From positions 1-48,115 of the forward strand of contig CAMBZJ010000024.1 in NCBI GenBank assembly GCA_945872365.1: a stretch of 48,115 nucleotides of DNA, given 5' to 3'. The position numbers and the translations under genes are program-made. Below the pieces are notes generated by a model. It did no database searches, was not told where the DNA came from, and was given only the letters and a program-made list of their open reading frames with translations. Origin of the DNA: Klebsiella pneumoniae. GTDB lineage: Bacteria > Desulfobacterota > Binatia > UBA12015. Below are positions 11,227 through 19,445 of the stretch, piece by piece (the first letter of the stretch is position 1; each line of letters opens with the position of its first letter).

Positions 11227-11643
11227 ATGCTCAGGCTGCTCTTCACGCTCGCCGTGGCCACATGGTTCGGAAGCATCGTCTGCGTGTCGTTCGTCGTCAC
11301 GCCCGCGGCGCACTGGAACTTCGAGTCGGACGAGGCGCGTCGCTTCCTGCGCCCGGTGTTTCCGCGCTACTACCGGCTCGGACTCGTCTGCGCGTTCGCC
11401 GCACTGGGCGCGGTCCTGCTCGGCCGCCAAGGGCTGCCGCAGGAGGAGCTGGTGCGACTCGCCGGGCCGGTCGTCATCGCGTTGATTACGACGCTGGCGG
11501 GCGCGTTCGTCGTGCTGCCGCGACTCCAGGGGCTCGACGGCAAGGATCCGGCCTTCGAGTACTGGCACTTCGCCTCGACGATGCTGAACACGACGACGCT
11601 CGGTGCACTCGCCCTCGCCGTGGCCGGCGCCGTCATGCGCTGA
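11227..11643 (+). CDS. DUF4149/TMEM205-like four-helix membrane protein
   Basis: 138 residues with four predicted membrane helices (about 2-22, 48-68, 78-98, 115-136). The N-terminal helix plus FVVTPAAHWNFE, followed by RRFLRPVFPRYYRLGL, matches the DUF4149 family (TMEM205-like). Members have a conserved pattern of an F-x-V-x-P-A turn and a Phe-Pro-x-Tyr-Tyr segment. The ATG at 11227 is chosen because homologous proteins begin at this hydrophobic helix; the longer frame upstream is not protein-like. Function unknown. The gene converges with the HAD hydrolase at a 9-nt spacing, so the two transcripts must overlap at their 3' ends. Confidence 0.75.
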   Translation: MLRLLFTLAVATWFGSIVCVSFVVTPAAHWNFESDEARRFLRPVFPRYYRLGLVCAFAALGAVLLGRQGLPQEELVRLAGPVVIALITTLAGAFVVLPRLQGLDGKDPAFEYWHFASTMLNTTTLGALALAVAGAVMR

Positions 11644-11652
11644 GACGACGAC

Positions 11653-12381
11653 TCAGCCCCGGCCGTCGAGCAGGTCGAGCAGGTCGGGGATGCCGCGCAC
11701 GACGTGGTGCGGCCGCTCCTCGCCGGCGGGGGGTGGCTTGTCGTCGCGGTGCCAGAGCAGCACCGAGCGCAAGCCGTGGCGGTTCGCGCCGGCGACGTCC
11801 TGGGCCAGCGTGTCGCCGACGAAGAGCGCCTCCGCCGGAGCGCAACCGGCGCGCTCGAGGGCGAGCGCGAAGATCCGCGGGTCGGGCTTGCAGGAGGCCG
11901 CGGCTTCGCTCGAAAGGAGCGAATCGAAGTGCGGGCGCAGGCGGCCGAGGTCGACGAGATGGTGCAGGTCCTCGTCGTCGATGTTGCTCACGATGCCGAG
12001 GTGGAGGCCGCGTGCGCGCAGCGCTTCGAGGGTCGCGACGACGCCTTCGCGCAGCCGGAAGTCGCGTGCGCGATTGCGGAACTGCTCGGCGAAGTAGAAG
12101 GCGAGGTCCTCGTCGGAGAGTTCACGGCCGAGTTCGCGACCGGTCTCGCGCAGGGCGTCCGCGAAGAGGTCCTGGTGCAGGTAGTAGGCGCGCGGCAGGT
12201 AGTCGCGGAAGACGCGCGAGGTCGCTCGCCGCTGCGCCCCGGCGAGTGCCCCGGGGTCGGCGTCGAGCCCGATCCGGCGCGCGAGCGCGACGAGACTCTC
12301 GACCTGCCCCCGCGCGAGGTCGGCATAGTCGAAGAGGGTGCCACCGAAGTCGAAGAGCACAGCGCGCACCGGGACGGCCAT
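11653..12381 (-). CDS. HAD-superfamily hydrolase (phosphatase)
   Basis: 242 residues with all four HAD motifs. Motif I is D11-F-G-G-T15 (LFDFGGTLF); motif II has the Ser in IVSNID; motif III is the Lys of CKPDPRIFALAL; motif IV is VGDTLAQDVAGA. An alpha-helical cap sits between motifs I and II, as in subfamily IA. Motif I has Gly instead of the usual acid/base Asp at the +2 position, a variant common in this subfamily. It lies at the 3' end of the carotenoid cluster, about 100 nt after the second cyclase subunit. It may be cotranscribed with the cluster, but nothing ties its substrate to carotenoids. Confidence 0.88.
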   Translation of the reverse strand: MAVPVRAVLFDFGGTLFDYADLARGQVESLVALARRIGLDADPGALAGAQRRATSRVFRDYLPRAYYLHQDLFADALRETGRELGRELSDEDLAFYFAEQFRNRARDFRLREGVVATLEALRARGLHLGIVSNIDDEDLHHLVDLGRLRPHFDSLLSSEAAASCKPDPRIFALALERAGCAPAEALFVGDTLAQDVAGANRHGLRSVLLWHRDDKPPPAGEERPHHVVRGIPDLLDLLDGRG

Positions 12382-12478
12382 GCGGCGAACGTAGACGCAC
12401 CACCCGGGACGGGCAAACCCCCGCGGCCCGGAGGACTGCAGACGACCGACGAGTTCGGCTGCGCGCCGAAGCCGCCGC

Positions 12479-12886
12479 TCAGCGGCCGCGTCCGAAGGCG
12501 CGCGACCAGCCGACCCACGGCTCGCCCGGCAGGTCGCCGAAGCGCCACAGGAAGAGCACGACGGTCTGGGCGACCATGAGCGTCGTCAACAGGAAGAAGA
12601 GCGCCTCCTCGACCGGGAGGACCCCGGCGAGGCGCAGGCCGAGCGTGAAGCGATCGCTGATGCGCCACACGCCCGAGGCGATGCCGAGCGCGTCGGCGAA
12701 CATGAACCAGGCCGAGAGGCCGAGCGTGAGCGGAAGCCAACGGCCGAGCGTGCGCGCGAGGAGCCCCGGGAACGCGACCCACTGCCCGAGCAGAACCGGC
12801 AGCGCCCAGGCGAGCAGCCACACGAGGTAGCCGGCGTGGCCGAACGAGCGCGCCCACTGCGCGAGATCCGCGACGGCTCCGCTCAA
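12479..12886 (-). CDS. crtYd: Lycopene cyclase subunit, second half of a heterodimeric (CrtYd/CrtYf-type) enzyme
   Basis: 135 residues with three hydrophobic helices and the family motif PVEEALFFLLTTLMVAQ, the Pro-x-Glu-Glu signature of the actinobacterial/archaeal-type lycopene cyclase domain. In this family two such small membrane subunits, or a fused protein, cyclise the psi ends of lycopene or of C45/C50 flavuxanthin-type intermediates. The start is inferred to be TTG at 12886 because it overlaps the stop of the companion subunit as TTGA and leaves the family-typical length. No ATG fits. The ring type formed (beta, epsilon or gamma) cannot be read from sequence by eye. Confidence 0.85.
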   Translation of the reverse strand: MSGAVADLAQWARSFGHAGYLVWLLAWALPVLLGQWVAFPGLLARTLGRWLPLTLGLSAWFMFADALGIASGVWRISDRFTLGLRLAGVLPVEEALFFLLTTLMVAQTVVLFLWRFGDLPGEPWVGWSRAFGRGR

Positions 12887-13194
12887 TTCGCGCCCTCCGC
12901 CCGGCGCAGACGGCGCAACAGGAAGAGGGCTGCGACCCAGGTCTGCAACAGGAAGAACGCGTACTCCTCGATCGGCAGCCAGCCGATCCGGAGTCCGCTC
13001 ACCCGCCCGGGATCGAAGCCCCAGAAGCCCATCGCGACCGCGAGGTTGTCCCAGGGCGACGTCCAGAAGAGGACGACTGCGGTGAGCACGGCGAGCAGAG
13101 CAAAGTGCCGCGGCGCGAGCCGACGCCCCTCGAGTACGATCCCCGCCACGAGCGGTGGCAGGAGGAAGATGGCGAGAAAGCGCGCGTAGGTCAC
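12883..13194 (-). CDS. crtYc: Lycopene cyclase subunit, first half of a heterodimeric (CrtYc/CrtYe-type) enzyme
   Basis: 103 residues starting with GTG (VTYARFLAIFLLPP). It has three helices and the signature PIEEYAFFLLQTWVAALF, preceded by the WTSPWDN and WGFDPGRVSGLRIG stretch that is highly typical of CrtYc/CrtYe subunits. The GTG overlaps the upstream stop (GTGA) and its own stop overlaps the TTG of the next subunit, so all three are probably translationally coupled. With its partner it should form one active carotenoid cyclase. The same architecture serves beta-cyclases (Brevibacterium, Mycobacterium-like) and C50 cyclases (Corynebacterium, Micrococcus, Dietzia). Confidence 0.87.
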   Translation of the reverse strand: MTYARFLAIFLLPPLVAGIVLEGRRLAPRHFALLAVLTAVVLFWTSPWDNLAVAMGFWGFDPGRVSGLRIGWLPIEEYAFFLLQTWVAALFLLRRLRRAEGAN

Positions 13195-14015
13195 GGACGC
13201 GTCCCGGCGGCGGAAGCGGGGGCGAACTCGGCCGCCGCGGCGCGAGCCGCACCGGGAGTGCCGACAGCGTCGAGTGCCGCGCCCAGCGCCGCGAGTTTCG
13301 CCTCGTCGGGCGCACCGGAAAAGCGCGCGCGCTCGCTGCGGTCGCGATCGAGGAGCACGACGATCGCGTCCGAACTCGTGTCGGCTTCGACGGCATGCGC
13401 GACCACTCCCTCCCAATCGAGCAGGAGTGGCGGCCCGACGTGCCCCGCGCGCACCCGGTCGGCCACGACCGCGGCGATGCGCCAGCGCACGAGACCGCGC
13501 AGCACGCCCGGGACCTCGTGCAGGTCGGCGTCCGAGATCACGACGGCGTTGCGCGGCTCGCCGGGGGTCGCCCACAGCGCAAGTCCGCCGGGGTGACTGC
13601 GGTGCAGCCCTTCGCCCCAGGCGACCGCCTGGTCCGAGCCCTTGCGCCCGGCGACGATGAGCAGGACGGGTTGCGACGCGATCTCGCCCAGCGCCCAGGC
13701 CCGCCCGGTCGTGTCCTCGAGCACCGCGCCGGTGAGCGTCGCCGCGAGCGTCGCCGGCGCAGCCGGATTCGTGCCCTTCGCCGCCGCATCGCCCATCCGA
13801 CTCTGGGATGCAGGCACGCCCGGCGGCGCGGCGGGGCCACCCGCCGGCTCGTCCGCCCCGCCGACGATCGCGGGCCGCGCGGCGAGCAGCGAAAGGACGA
13901 CCGTCGTCGCGACGCCCCACGCAAACGCGGTCGACCGGCTGCGCCCCCGGACGCGGCGTGCGCGCAGGGGCACCTCGGGGCGTTCCGGCCACCGTGCGGC
14001 GAGCGGCTTCCGCAT
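13191..14015 (-). CDS. Exported thioredoxin-fold-like protein without CxxC
   Basis: 274 residues. The start at 14015 is chosen because GGGAGG stands 5 nt upstream; an in-frame ATG at 14063 is possible. Residues about 30-50 form a hydrophobic export or anchor segment. Residues about 95-260 follow a redoxin-like order: LEDTTGRAWALGEIASQPVL, then a strand ending VLLIVAGRKG where thioredoxins carry the CxxC, a helix, and a final VVLLDRDRSERARFSGAP segment like the edge strand and turn of AhpC/TSA proteins. The active-site cysteines are missing. It sits between the glycosyltransferase and cyclase genes and overlaps the latter. Role in carotenoid formation unknown. Confidence 0.6.
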   Translation of the reverse strand: MRKPLAARWPERPEVPLRARRVRGRSRSTAFAWGVATTVVLSLLAARPAIVGGADEPAGGPAAPPGVPASQSRMGDAAAKGTNPAAPATLAATLTGAVLEDTTGRAWALGEIASQPVLLIVAGRKGSDQAVAWGEGLHRSHPGGLALWATPGEPRNAVVISDADLHEVPGVLRGLVRWRIAAVVADRVRAGHVGPPLLLDWEGVVAHAVEADTSSDAIVVLLDRDRSERARFSGAPDEAKLAALGAALDAVGTPGAARAAAAEFAPASAAGTRP

Positions 14016-14065
14016 GGGGCCTCCCTTGCATCCCGCGCCGCGCGGCGCGAGCCCCGAGCGCATGC

Positions 14066-15259
14066 TCAACTCGCCCCGGTGCCGCCGACCGCGCGGCCGC
14101 GCCAGTCGATCGAGCGCCCGGAGAGGCCGGCGAGTCCGCCGAAGAGCGAGGTCGCGAGCAGCAGCGCGAGCATCGCCGGCCAGATCGCGAGAGCGGCCCA
14201 GCCCTGCTCGAAGCGCCGCAACAGCAGCGCGAACGTGCCGGAGACTGCGGCGAGGGCGACCGCCGGCAGCCAGCCGAGGAGGTCGGGCGCACCGAAGTCG
14301 AGCCGGATCCACGGCCGGAGTCCGATGAGCACGAGCAGGATGCTCAAGCCGAGCCACTGTCCAGGGTAGCGGCGCGCCGCCGAATGGAAGCTCTTGGCGA
14401 AGCCGCGCAAGAACCCGCGCGTGTCGTCGTACATGGTGCAGTCGAGCCAACGATGGCCGTCGAGCAGGGCCGTCGGAACGCCGGCCGCCTTGGCGGCGAT
14501 CGCGAGGCTCACGTCCTCGATCACGTGATCGCGCACGCCGGCGTGACCGCCGAGGCGTTCGTAGGCATCGCGGTGCACCAGGAGCGCCTGCCCGTTCGCG
14601 ACCGACAGCCGGGGGCTGCGCGTGCTGCGAACCTCGGGCAGCGGCACGAGCGCGGTCAGGAAGTAGTAGAGCCAGGGTACGGCGAAGCGATTCGACCAGT
14701 GTGCGCCGCGGTAACGCGGCAGGAACGAGACGAAATGTGCGTCGACGGAGTCCGCGGCCGCGAGCGCGGCCGCGACCCCGCCGGGTGCGAGCCGGGTGTC
14801 TGCGTCGAGGAACATGAGCCACTCGCCGCGCGCCGCGCGTGCCAACTGGTCGCAGGCGAAGTTCTTGCCACCCCAGCCCGGCGGCAGCGCTGCACCGCGC
14901 AGCAGTCGGCCGCGCCCCGCCGGGTCGGCGCGCAACGCCTGCTCCGCGAGGACCGCGGTCGCATCGGTCGAGCCGTCGTCGAGCAGCAGCACCTCGATCG
15001 GGACGTCGGCCTGGACGAGCAGGCCCGCGACGCAACCCGCGACGTTGCGCTCCTCGTCGCGGGCCGGGACGAGCAGCGACACGAGCGGCGGCGCATCGGC
15101 CAGGCGCGCCGCGCGCGCGACAGTCGCCGCGCGCGCAGCGGTCGTGCCGGGGGCCCCGTCGTGTCGACCGAGCCAGCGGCAGGAATGCCACGCACAGAGC
15201 GCCGCGCCGGAGGCGAGCGTCGCCGCGACGATGTCGAGGGCGGTCGAGACCTCGCTCAC
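14066..15259 (-). CDS. Family-2 glycosyltransferase of the carotenoid cluster (CrtQ-like)
   Basis: 397 residues, GTG start overlapping the upstream desaturase stop (GTGA). There is a hydrophobic anchor at about 5-27, then a GT2 domain: SLLVPARDEERNV, LLLDDGSTDAT, LDADTRL (the DxD metal site) and VIEDVSLA, which resembles the catalytic ED. Three C-terminal membrane helices (about 310-395) follow. This form (GT-A domain plus C-terminal helices) matches CrtQ-type 4,4'-diaponeurosporenoate glycosyltransferases and hopene-associated HpnB-like proteins. Given the operon, it most likely adds a sugar to an oxygenated carotenoid end group. No hydratase or hydroxylase for making that oxygen is recognised in the window. 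Confidence 0.82.
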   Translation of the reverse strand: MSEVSTALDIVAATLASGAALCAWHSCRWLGRHDGAPGTTAARAATVARAARLADAPPLVSLLVPARDEERNVAGCVAGLLVQADVPIEVLLLDDGSTDATAVLAEQALRADPAGRGRLLRGAALPPGWGGKNFACDQLARAARGEWLMFLDADTRLAPGGVAAALAAADSVDAHFVSFLPRYRGAHWSNRFAVPWLYYFLTALVPLPEVRSTRSPRLSVANGQALLVHRDAYERLGGHAGVRDHVIEDVSLAIAAKAAGVPTALLDGHRWLDCTMYDDTRGFLRGFAKSFHSAARRYPGQWLGLSILLVLIGLRPWIRLDFGAPDLLGWLPAVALAAVSGTFALLLRRFEQGWAALAIWPAMLALLLATSLFGGLAGLSGRSIDWRGRAVGGTGAS

Positions 15260-16740
15260 GGCGACACCATCCGGACGACGTCGCGGGCGACGAGCTTGCC
15301 GCCGAGCATGACCATCGGCACGCCGCCACCCGGCTGCGTGCTGCCGCCGACGAGCCACAGCCGTTCGACGTCGCGCGAGCGCGGCGCGGGCCGGCGGAAC
15401 GCGGTCTGGTTGAAACGGGCCGAGAGCCCGAAGATCGAGCCGGCGTGGCAGTGGTAGTCGCGCTCGAAGTCGACCGGCGTGTAGCGATGACGGACGACGA
15501 TCGACTCGCGCAGACCCGGCAGGCAAAGCCGCTCCGCGCGCTCGATGAGCCGCTCGGCGTAGGCGTCGGCGATCTCCTCCCAGCGCACGCCGTGGGCGAG
15601 CGCGGGCGCGGGCGCGAGCAGGTAGAGCGAGGTCGAGCCCTCGGGGGCGAGCGCGGGGTCGGTCACGCTCGGCGCACATATGTAGAACGAGGGCTCGGTG
15701 AGCGGCCGCTTCTCGACGAAGACCTCGCGCAGGTCGCGCGCGAAGTCCGGTCCGAAGCCGATCGTGTGGTGCGGCAGGCCGGGCCAGGTGCGCCGCGCGC
15801 CGAGGTAGAGGATGAAGGCCGAGGACGACGGTTCGAGCCGGGCCAGCCGCGCGTCGTCCATGTGGCGGCGGGGTGCGTCGCCGAGCAGGCGCCCGTAGGT
15901 GTGGTGCAGGTCGGCGTTCGAGACCACGGCGTCCGCGTCGATGCGCGAGCCGTCGGCGAGCACGACGCCGCGCGCGCGACCGTTCTCGACGGCGATCCGC
16001 TCGACCGGGCAAGAGTAGCGCAGCCGCACGCCGAGTTCGCCGCAGAGGCGCGCCGCCGCCTCCGCGATCGCATACATGCCGCCACGCGGGAACCAGACGC
16101 CCTGCGCGGCCTCGAGCCAGGCGATGAGAGCATAGGTCGCCGGCACCTCGTCGGGCGAGGCGCCGACGTAGATCGCCTGGTAGCTCGCGAGTTGGCGGAG
16201 CCGCGGGTCGCGGAACTGGCGGGCGACGCGCTTCGAGAGCGAGGTGAGCGCGTCCATCTGCATCCCCGCGATGAGCATCCGCGGCTCGAGGATGTCGGTC
16301 CAGGAATCGAACAGGCGGTCGAGGAAGTGGCGCTCGACGAGGTGGTAGATGCGCCCGGCGCGGGCGAGCCAGTCGACCCAGCGCGGCTCGTCGTCGGGCG
16401 AGATGCGCCGCACCTGGGCGAGCACCTCGGAGAGCGAGTCCGAGAGTTCGAAGACCAGCCCATCGGGGAAGTGGGCGCGGTAGAAGGGCCGCAGGGGCAG
16501 CAGCTCCAGGTAGTCGCGCGGGTTGCGCCCCGCCGCCGAGAAAAGTTCGTCGATCGCCCACGGCATGGTGAAGATCGTCGGTCCCATGTCGAAGGTGAAG
16601 CCCGCGTCGCGCAGGCGGCGCACCTTGCCCCCGGGCGCATCGCGCCCCTCGACGACCTCGACGTCGAAGCCCGCGAGCCGCAGGTGCACGGCGGCAGACA
16701 GCCCGCCCAGCCCGGCGCCGATGACGACCGCGCGCGGCAC
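15256..16740 (-). CDS. CrtI-family carotenoid desaturase/oxidase, second copy (CrtD/CrtN/CrtP-like)
   Basis: 494 residues, GTG start 4 nt after the prenyltransferase stop. The FAD/NAD-binding beta-alpha-beta motif is at the N-terminus (AVVIGAGLGGLSAAVHLRLA), followed by the family landmark GFTFDMGPTIFTMP. The C-terminal FAD contact reads GGSTQPGGGVPMVMLGG, the variant typical of CrtN, CrtP and CrtD proteins rather than the classic THPGAG of phytoene desaturase seen in the other copy. A later-step desaturation (for example 3,4-desaturation) or terminal methyl oxidation is therefore more likely than phytoene desaturation. The exact reaction is inference. Confidence 0.88.
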   Translation of the reverse strand: MPRAVVIGAGLGGLSAAVHLRLAGFDVEVVEGRDAPGGKVRRLRDAGFTFDMGPTIFTMPWAIDELFSAAGRNPRDYLELLPLRPFYRAHFPDGLVFELSDSLSEVLAQVRRISPDDEPRWVDWLARAGRIYHLVERHFLDRLFDSWTDILEPRMLIAGMQMDALTSLSKRVARQFRDPRLRQLASYQAIYVGASPDEVPATYALIAWLEAAQGVWFPRGGMYAIAEAAARLCGELGVRLRYSCPVERIAVENGRARGVVLADGSRIDADAVVSNADLHHTYGRLLGDAPRRHMDDARLARLEPSSSAFILYLGARRTWPGLPHHTIGFGPDFARDLREVFVEKRPLTEPSFYICAPSVTDPALAPEGSTSLYLLAPAPALAHGVRWEEIADAYAERLIERAERLCLPGLRESIVVRHRYTPVDFERDYHCHAGSIFGLSARFNQTAFRRPAPRSRDVERLWLVGGSTQPGGGVPMVMLGGKLVARDVVRMVSP

Positions 16741-16744
16741 CGGC

Positions 16745-17734
16745 TCAGGCCTCCCCGCTCGCGCCGCGCGCGACCACGAGCGCGGCCGCGACCGTCGCGC
16801 ACAGCGCGAGCATCGCGACCGCCGCCCAGAGCGTCCGCCCGGGATGGGCGAGCGCGATCCAGGTGACGAGCACGAAGCCCGCCGCGAGGTTGAGCGCGAT
16901 GAACGCGCGGTAGGCCGCGCGGGGCGCGTCCGCGCGCGGCGAGAACGCGATCCACGCGGCGATCGCCGCGTGCGCGATCGGCAGCAGGGCGACCAGCGGG
17001 TGGGTCGCCAGTACCAGGGCCGCAACGAGCGCGTCGAGGGCCATCGCGAGCAGCGCCGCGCGGCGGCGTCCGAGCGCGGTCGCGACCGTGGCCACGCCGC
17101 CTGCACGATCGGCCTCGATGTCCTGGATCGAGGTGAGCGCATGCGCGGCGATCGCCCAGAGGGCGAAGGCCCCGATCTCGACCCAGGGCATGGGCTTCAC
17201 GCCGAGGAGGAGCGCCGCGAAGACGAACGGCAGCACGTAGGCGGCGTTGGCGAGGGAATCCCAGCCGGGTCGCGCCTTGAGGCGCAGCGGCGGCGCGCTG
17301 TAGGCCCATGACACGGCGAGCAGCAGGGCGAGAGCCACGCTCGATGCGGCCGTGCCGGTCGCGACGAACAGGACGACGAAGGGGAGGTTCGCCGCGACCG
17401 CGAGCGCCACGAGGGCGCGCAGCGAGGAGCCGTCGATGCGCGCGCCCTCGGCCGATCCCTTGCGCGGGTTGCGGGCGTCGGTGGCCTGGTCGTGCAGGTC
17501 GTTCACGGCGTAGACGAGGAGGTTCAGCGGCCAGGTCGCGAAGAGCGCGGCGAGGGCGGCACGCCAGCCGGGTTCCGGGACGGCGAGGATCGCGGCGACC
17601 ACGCAGAGCGAGGCGCTGTTCAACCAGAAGAGCGGGCGCGACGCGGCAATCGCACGCCGCAGGAGCGCCGTCGGCCGACGTTCGCCGGCGAGGGAGGGTG
17701 TCGCACCGGAAACCGCCTGCACGGTCGCGGACAT
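16745..17734 (-). CDS. UbiA prenyltransferase, lycopene elongase-like (CrtEb/LyeJ type)
   Basis: 329 residues with about eight or nine membrane helices. The first Asp-rich motif is N78-D79-x2-D82-x3-D86, continuing as RNPRKGSAEGA. The second is D205-x3-D209 in SIQDIEADRAGG. The wording SRPLFWLN near the N-terminus, RNPRKG-x2-EGA, YSAPPLRLKARP and QDIEAD resembles actinobacterial CrtEb and haloarchaeal LyeJ, which add C5 units to lycopene. It does not resemble chlorophyll synthase, MenA or UbiA proper. ATG overlaps the upstream stop (ATGA). If correct, the pathway yields C45/C50 carotenoids. Specificity remains inferred from motifs and from neighbours. Confidence 0.8.
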   Translation of the reverse strand: MSATVQAVSGATPSLAGERRPTALLRRAIAASRPLFWLNSASLCVVAAILAVPEPGWRAALAALFATWPLNLLVYAVNDLHDQATDARNPRKGSAEGARIDGSSLRALVALAVAANLPFVVLFVATGTAASSVALALLLAVSWAYSAPPLRLKARPGWDSLANAAYVLPFVFAALLLGVKPMPWVEIGAFALWAIAAHALTSIQDIEADRAGGVATVATALGRRRAALLAMALDALVAALVLATHPLVALLPIAHAAIAAWIAFSPRADAPRAAYRAFIALNLAAGFVLVTWIALAHPGRTLWAAVAMLALCATVAAALVVARGASGEA

Positions 17735-19365
17735 CAGCCGAGCACCCGTTCGAGCACGCCGCGCGGTGGAACGCTCCAGGAAGCGTGGGGCGCGAGTCCG
17801 TGGCGTCGACCGAGGAAATTGGCCGCTTCGATTCCCGCGGTGACCGCACCCTCCATGAGCGTGGCCGGCACCGGCAGGCGAACCCAGTCGCCGGCGAAGG
17901 CGAGACCCGGCACGGGCCCCGGCGTGCGCAGACGGCTAGCCGCACTGCCCGGCGGAAAACTCGGGAAGTCCCAGCGGACCTGCGGGAAGCGGTGGTGTAC
18001 GGACATGCCGCGCAATTCGGGAAAGGCTTCGTAGAGGCGCCGTTCAAGGGTCGCGACGAGTCGTTCCGGCTCGCGCGCGTCCGCGGGATCGGGCGTGTAG
18101 GCGTGGAGTTCGTAGACCGCTCCGCGGTGGACGCGGGCCCACTCGGCCGATTCGCGCTCCATGCGGTGGTAGAGGGTGATCGAGTCGAGAGGGTTGTGGC
18201 CGTGCAGGCTCGTGAACCAGGCCCGGCGCGGGTCACACTCGCGGTCGGCCCAGAGGCGCACGACCGCGTAGGGCTGCGGCGCCGGCACGCGTGCGACGTA
18301 GTCGGCGAGTTCCGGCAGGCCGGGCACCGAGCGCTCGAGCACGCGGCGCAGGCCTGCCGGGTCCGCGGCTAGTACGACGGCGTCGGCGACGAGACGTGCG
18401 GGCTCGCCCGCCGACGCCGCGTGTCCGTCGATACCGGCGGCCGGTCGCGTCTCGACGGCGAACCGGCCGGCGGGGTCGCGGGAAATCGAGACCACCTCGG
18501 TGCCGAGCTCGACCCGTCCCCCGAGTGCTTCGAGGCGCCTGCGGATCGGCGTCCAGACGGCCTGCTCGAAGTCGCTGCGGCAATAGCGGAAGAGCAGTCC
18601 CTCGGGATTCGCGAAGAAGAAGAAGTGGAAGTTCTTCGCGATCTCCGCCGCCGAGACCTGCGCGGACTCCGAGAAGAAGGAGTGGCCGAAGACCTTGAAG
18701 ACCGCGTCGAAGCCGGTGTCGACGAGGCCCATGCGCTCGGAGAGTTCGGCGAAGGAGATGCCGTCCCAGTCGGCGAAGGTGCGCTCGGGGTCGTAGCGCA
18801 GGAAGGCGTCGCGCATGACCGCGAAGCCCTTCATGCGGCGCGCCTCGCGCATGTTCATGAAGGGCGAGCGCCGGGCCATCGCCGCGACGTTGAAGGGTGC
18901 GACGCGCGGGTAGTCGCGCAGGCCCTCCTCGCGCCCATCGGCGGCGAGGATCGCGTAGTCGTCGACGATCGGGAAGTCCGCCGGGTCGACCCCGCAGTCG
19001 AGGAAGAGCCGGTACATGTTGTAGTACTGGAGGAAGAAGCCGTGGAAGCCGTGCTCGACGGTCGCGCGCTCGCCGCCGGGCAAGTCGATGTTCCAGGCGC
19101 CGAGCTTCCCGCCGAGGTACGGGCAGCGCTCGAGCAGCCGCACGCGGAAGCCTCGCTCCGCGAGTCGGATCGCGGCCGACGCACCCGCGAGACCACCGCC
19201 GACGACGACCGCGTCGAGCGGGGCGTCGAGGCGGGGCTTGCCGATGCCGACTCCCTCGGTCACCTGCACCGGCTGGAGGCCGATCGCCCGGCCGAGCCGG
19301 GTGGCGAGGCGGTCGCCGCGGCCTCGGAAGGGGCGGGCGAAGACATGGTCTAGACGGGGGGGCAC
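17734..19365 (-). CDS. CrtU-like carotene desaturase/methyltransferase (aromatic-ring-forming type)
   Basis: 543 residues from a GTG start. An N-terminal extension of about 50 residues precedes the FAD motif AVVVGGGLAGASAAIRLAE, as in CrtU proteins. The block HGFHGFFLQYYNMYRLF and the C-terminal sequence FAGDWVRLPVPATLMEGAVT, followed by ANFLGRRHG and a terminal SWSVPPRGVLERVLG, match the isorenieratene-synthase (CrtU) family. Those enzymes desaturate and shift a methyl group on beta-rings to make aromatic end groups. They differ from CrtI and are closer to plant-type CrtP/CrtQ desaturases. The ring substrate is normally made by a lycopene cyclase, present downstream here. A zeta-carotene desaturase or HpnE-like role is a weaker alternative. 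Confidence 0.78.
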   Translation of the reverse strand: MPPRLDHVFARPFRGRGDRLATRLGRAIGLQPVQVTEGVGIGKPRLDAPLDAVVVGGGLAGASAAIRLAERGFRVRLLERCPYLGGKLGAWNIDLPGGERATVEHGFHGFFLQYYNMYRLFLDCGVDPADFPIVDDYAILAADGREEGLRDYPRVAPFNVAAMARRSPFMNMREARRMKGFAVMRDAFLRYDPERTFADWDGISFAELSERMGLVDTGFDAVFKVFGHSFFSESAQVSAAEIAKNFHFFFFANPEGLLFRYCRSDFEQAVWTPIRRRLEALGGRVELGTEVVSISRDPAGRFAVETRPAAGIDGHAASAGEPARLVADAVVLAADPAGLRRVLERSVPGLPELADYVARVPAPQPYAVVRLWADRECDPRRAWFTSLHGHNPLDSITLYHRMERESAEWARVHRGAVYELHAYTPDPADAREPERLVATLERRLYEAFPELRGMSVHHRFPQVRWDFPSFPPGSAASRLRTPGPVPGLAFAGDWVRLPVPATLMEGAVTAGIEAANFLGRRHGLAPHASWSVPPRGVLERVLG

Positions 19366-19445
19366 AGGGATAGAGTAGCGGAGGAGACGGCCAGGGGAAG
19401 CATTGGCCCCCGGTCGCAGCCACGACCGTGGCGATCAAGCACGGC

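Noticed and set aside
13191-14292. Upstream extension of the redoxin-like and cyclase frames beyond the chosen starts
   Set aside because: The extensions are Arg/Ala-rich out-of-frame readings of neighbouring genes; the chosen starts are supported by a ribosome binding site (14015) or by stop/start overlaps (13194, 12886).
16745-17734. UbiA protein as chlorophyll/bacteriochlorophyll synthase, MenA or 4-hydroxybenzoate prenyltransferase
   Set aside because: The first motif continues RNPRKGSAEGA rather than the ChlG-type DAINEPxRPIPSG, and all neighbours are carotenoid genes; the elongase interpretation fits better, though without a tree it is not proven.
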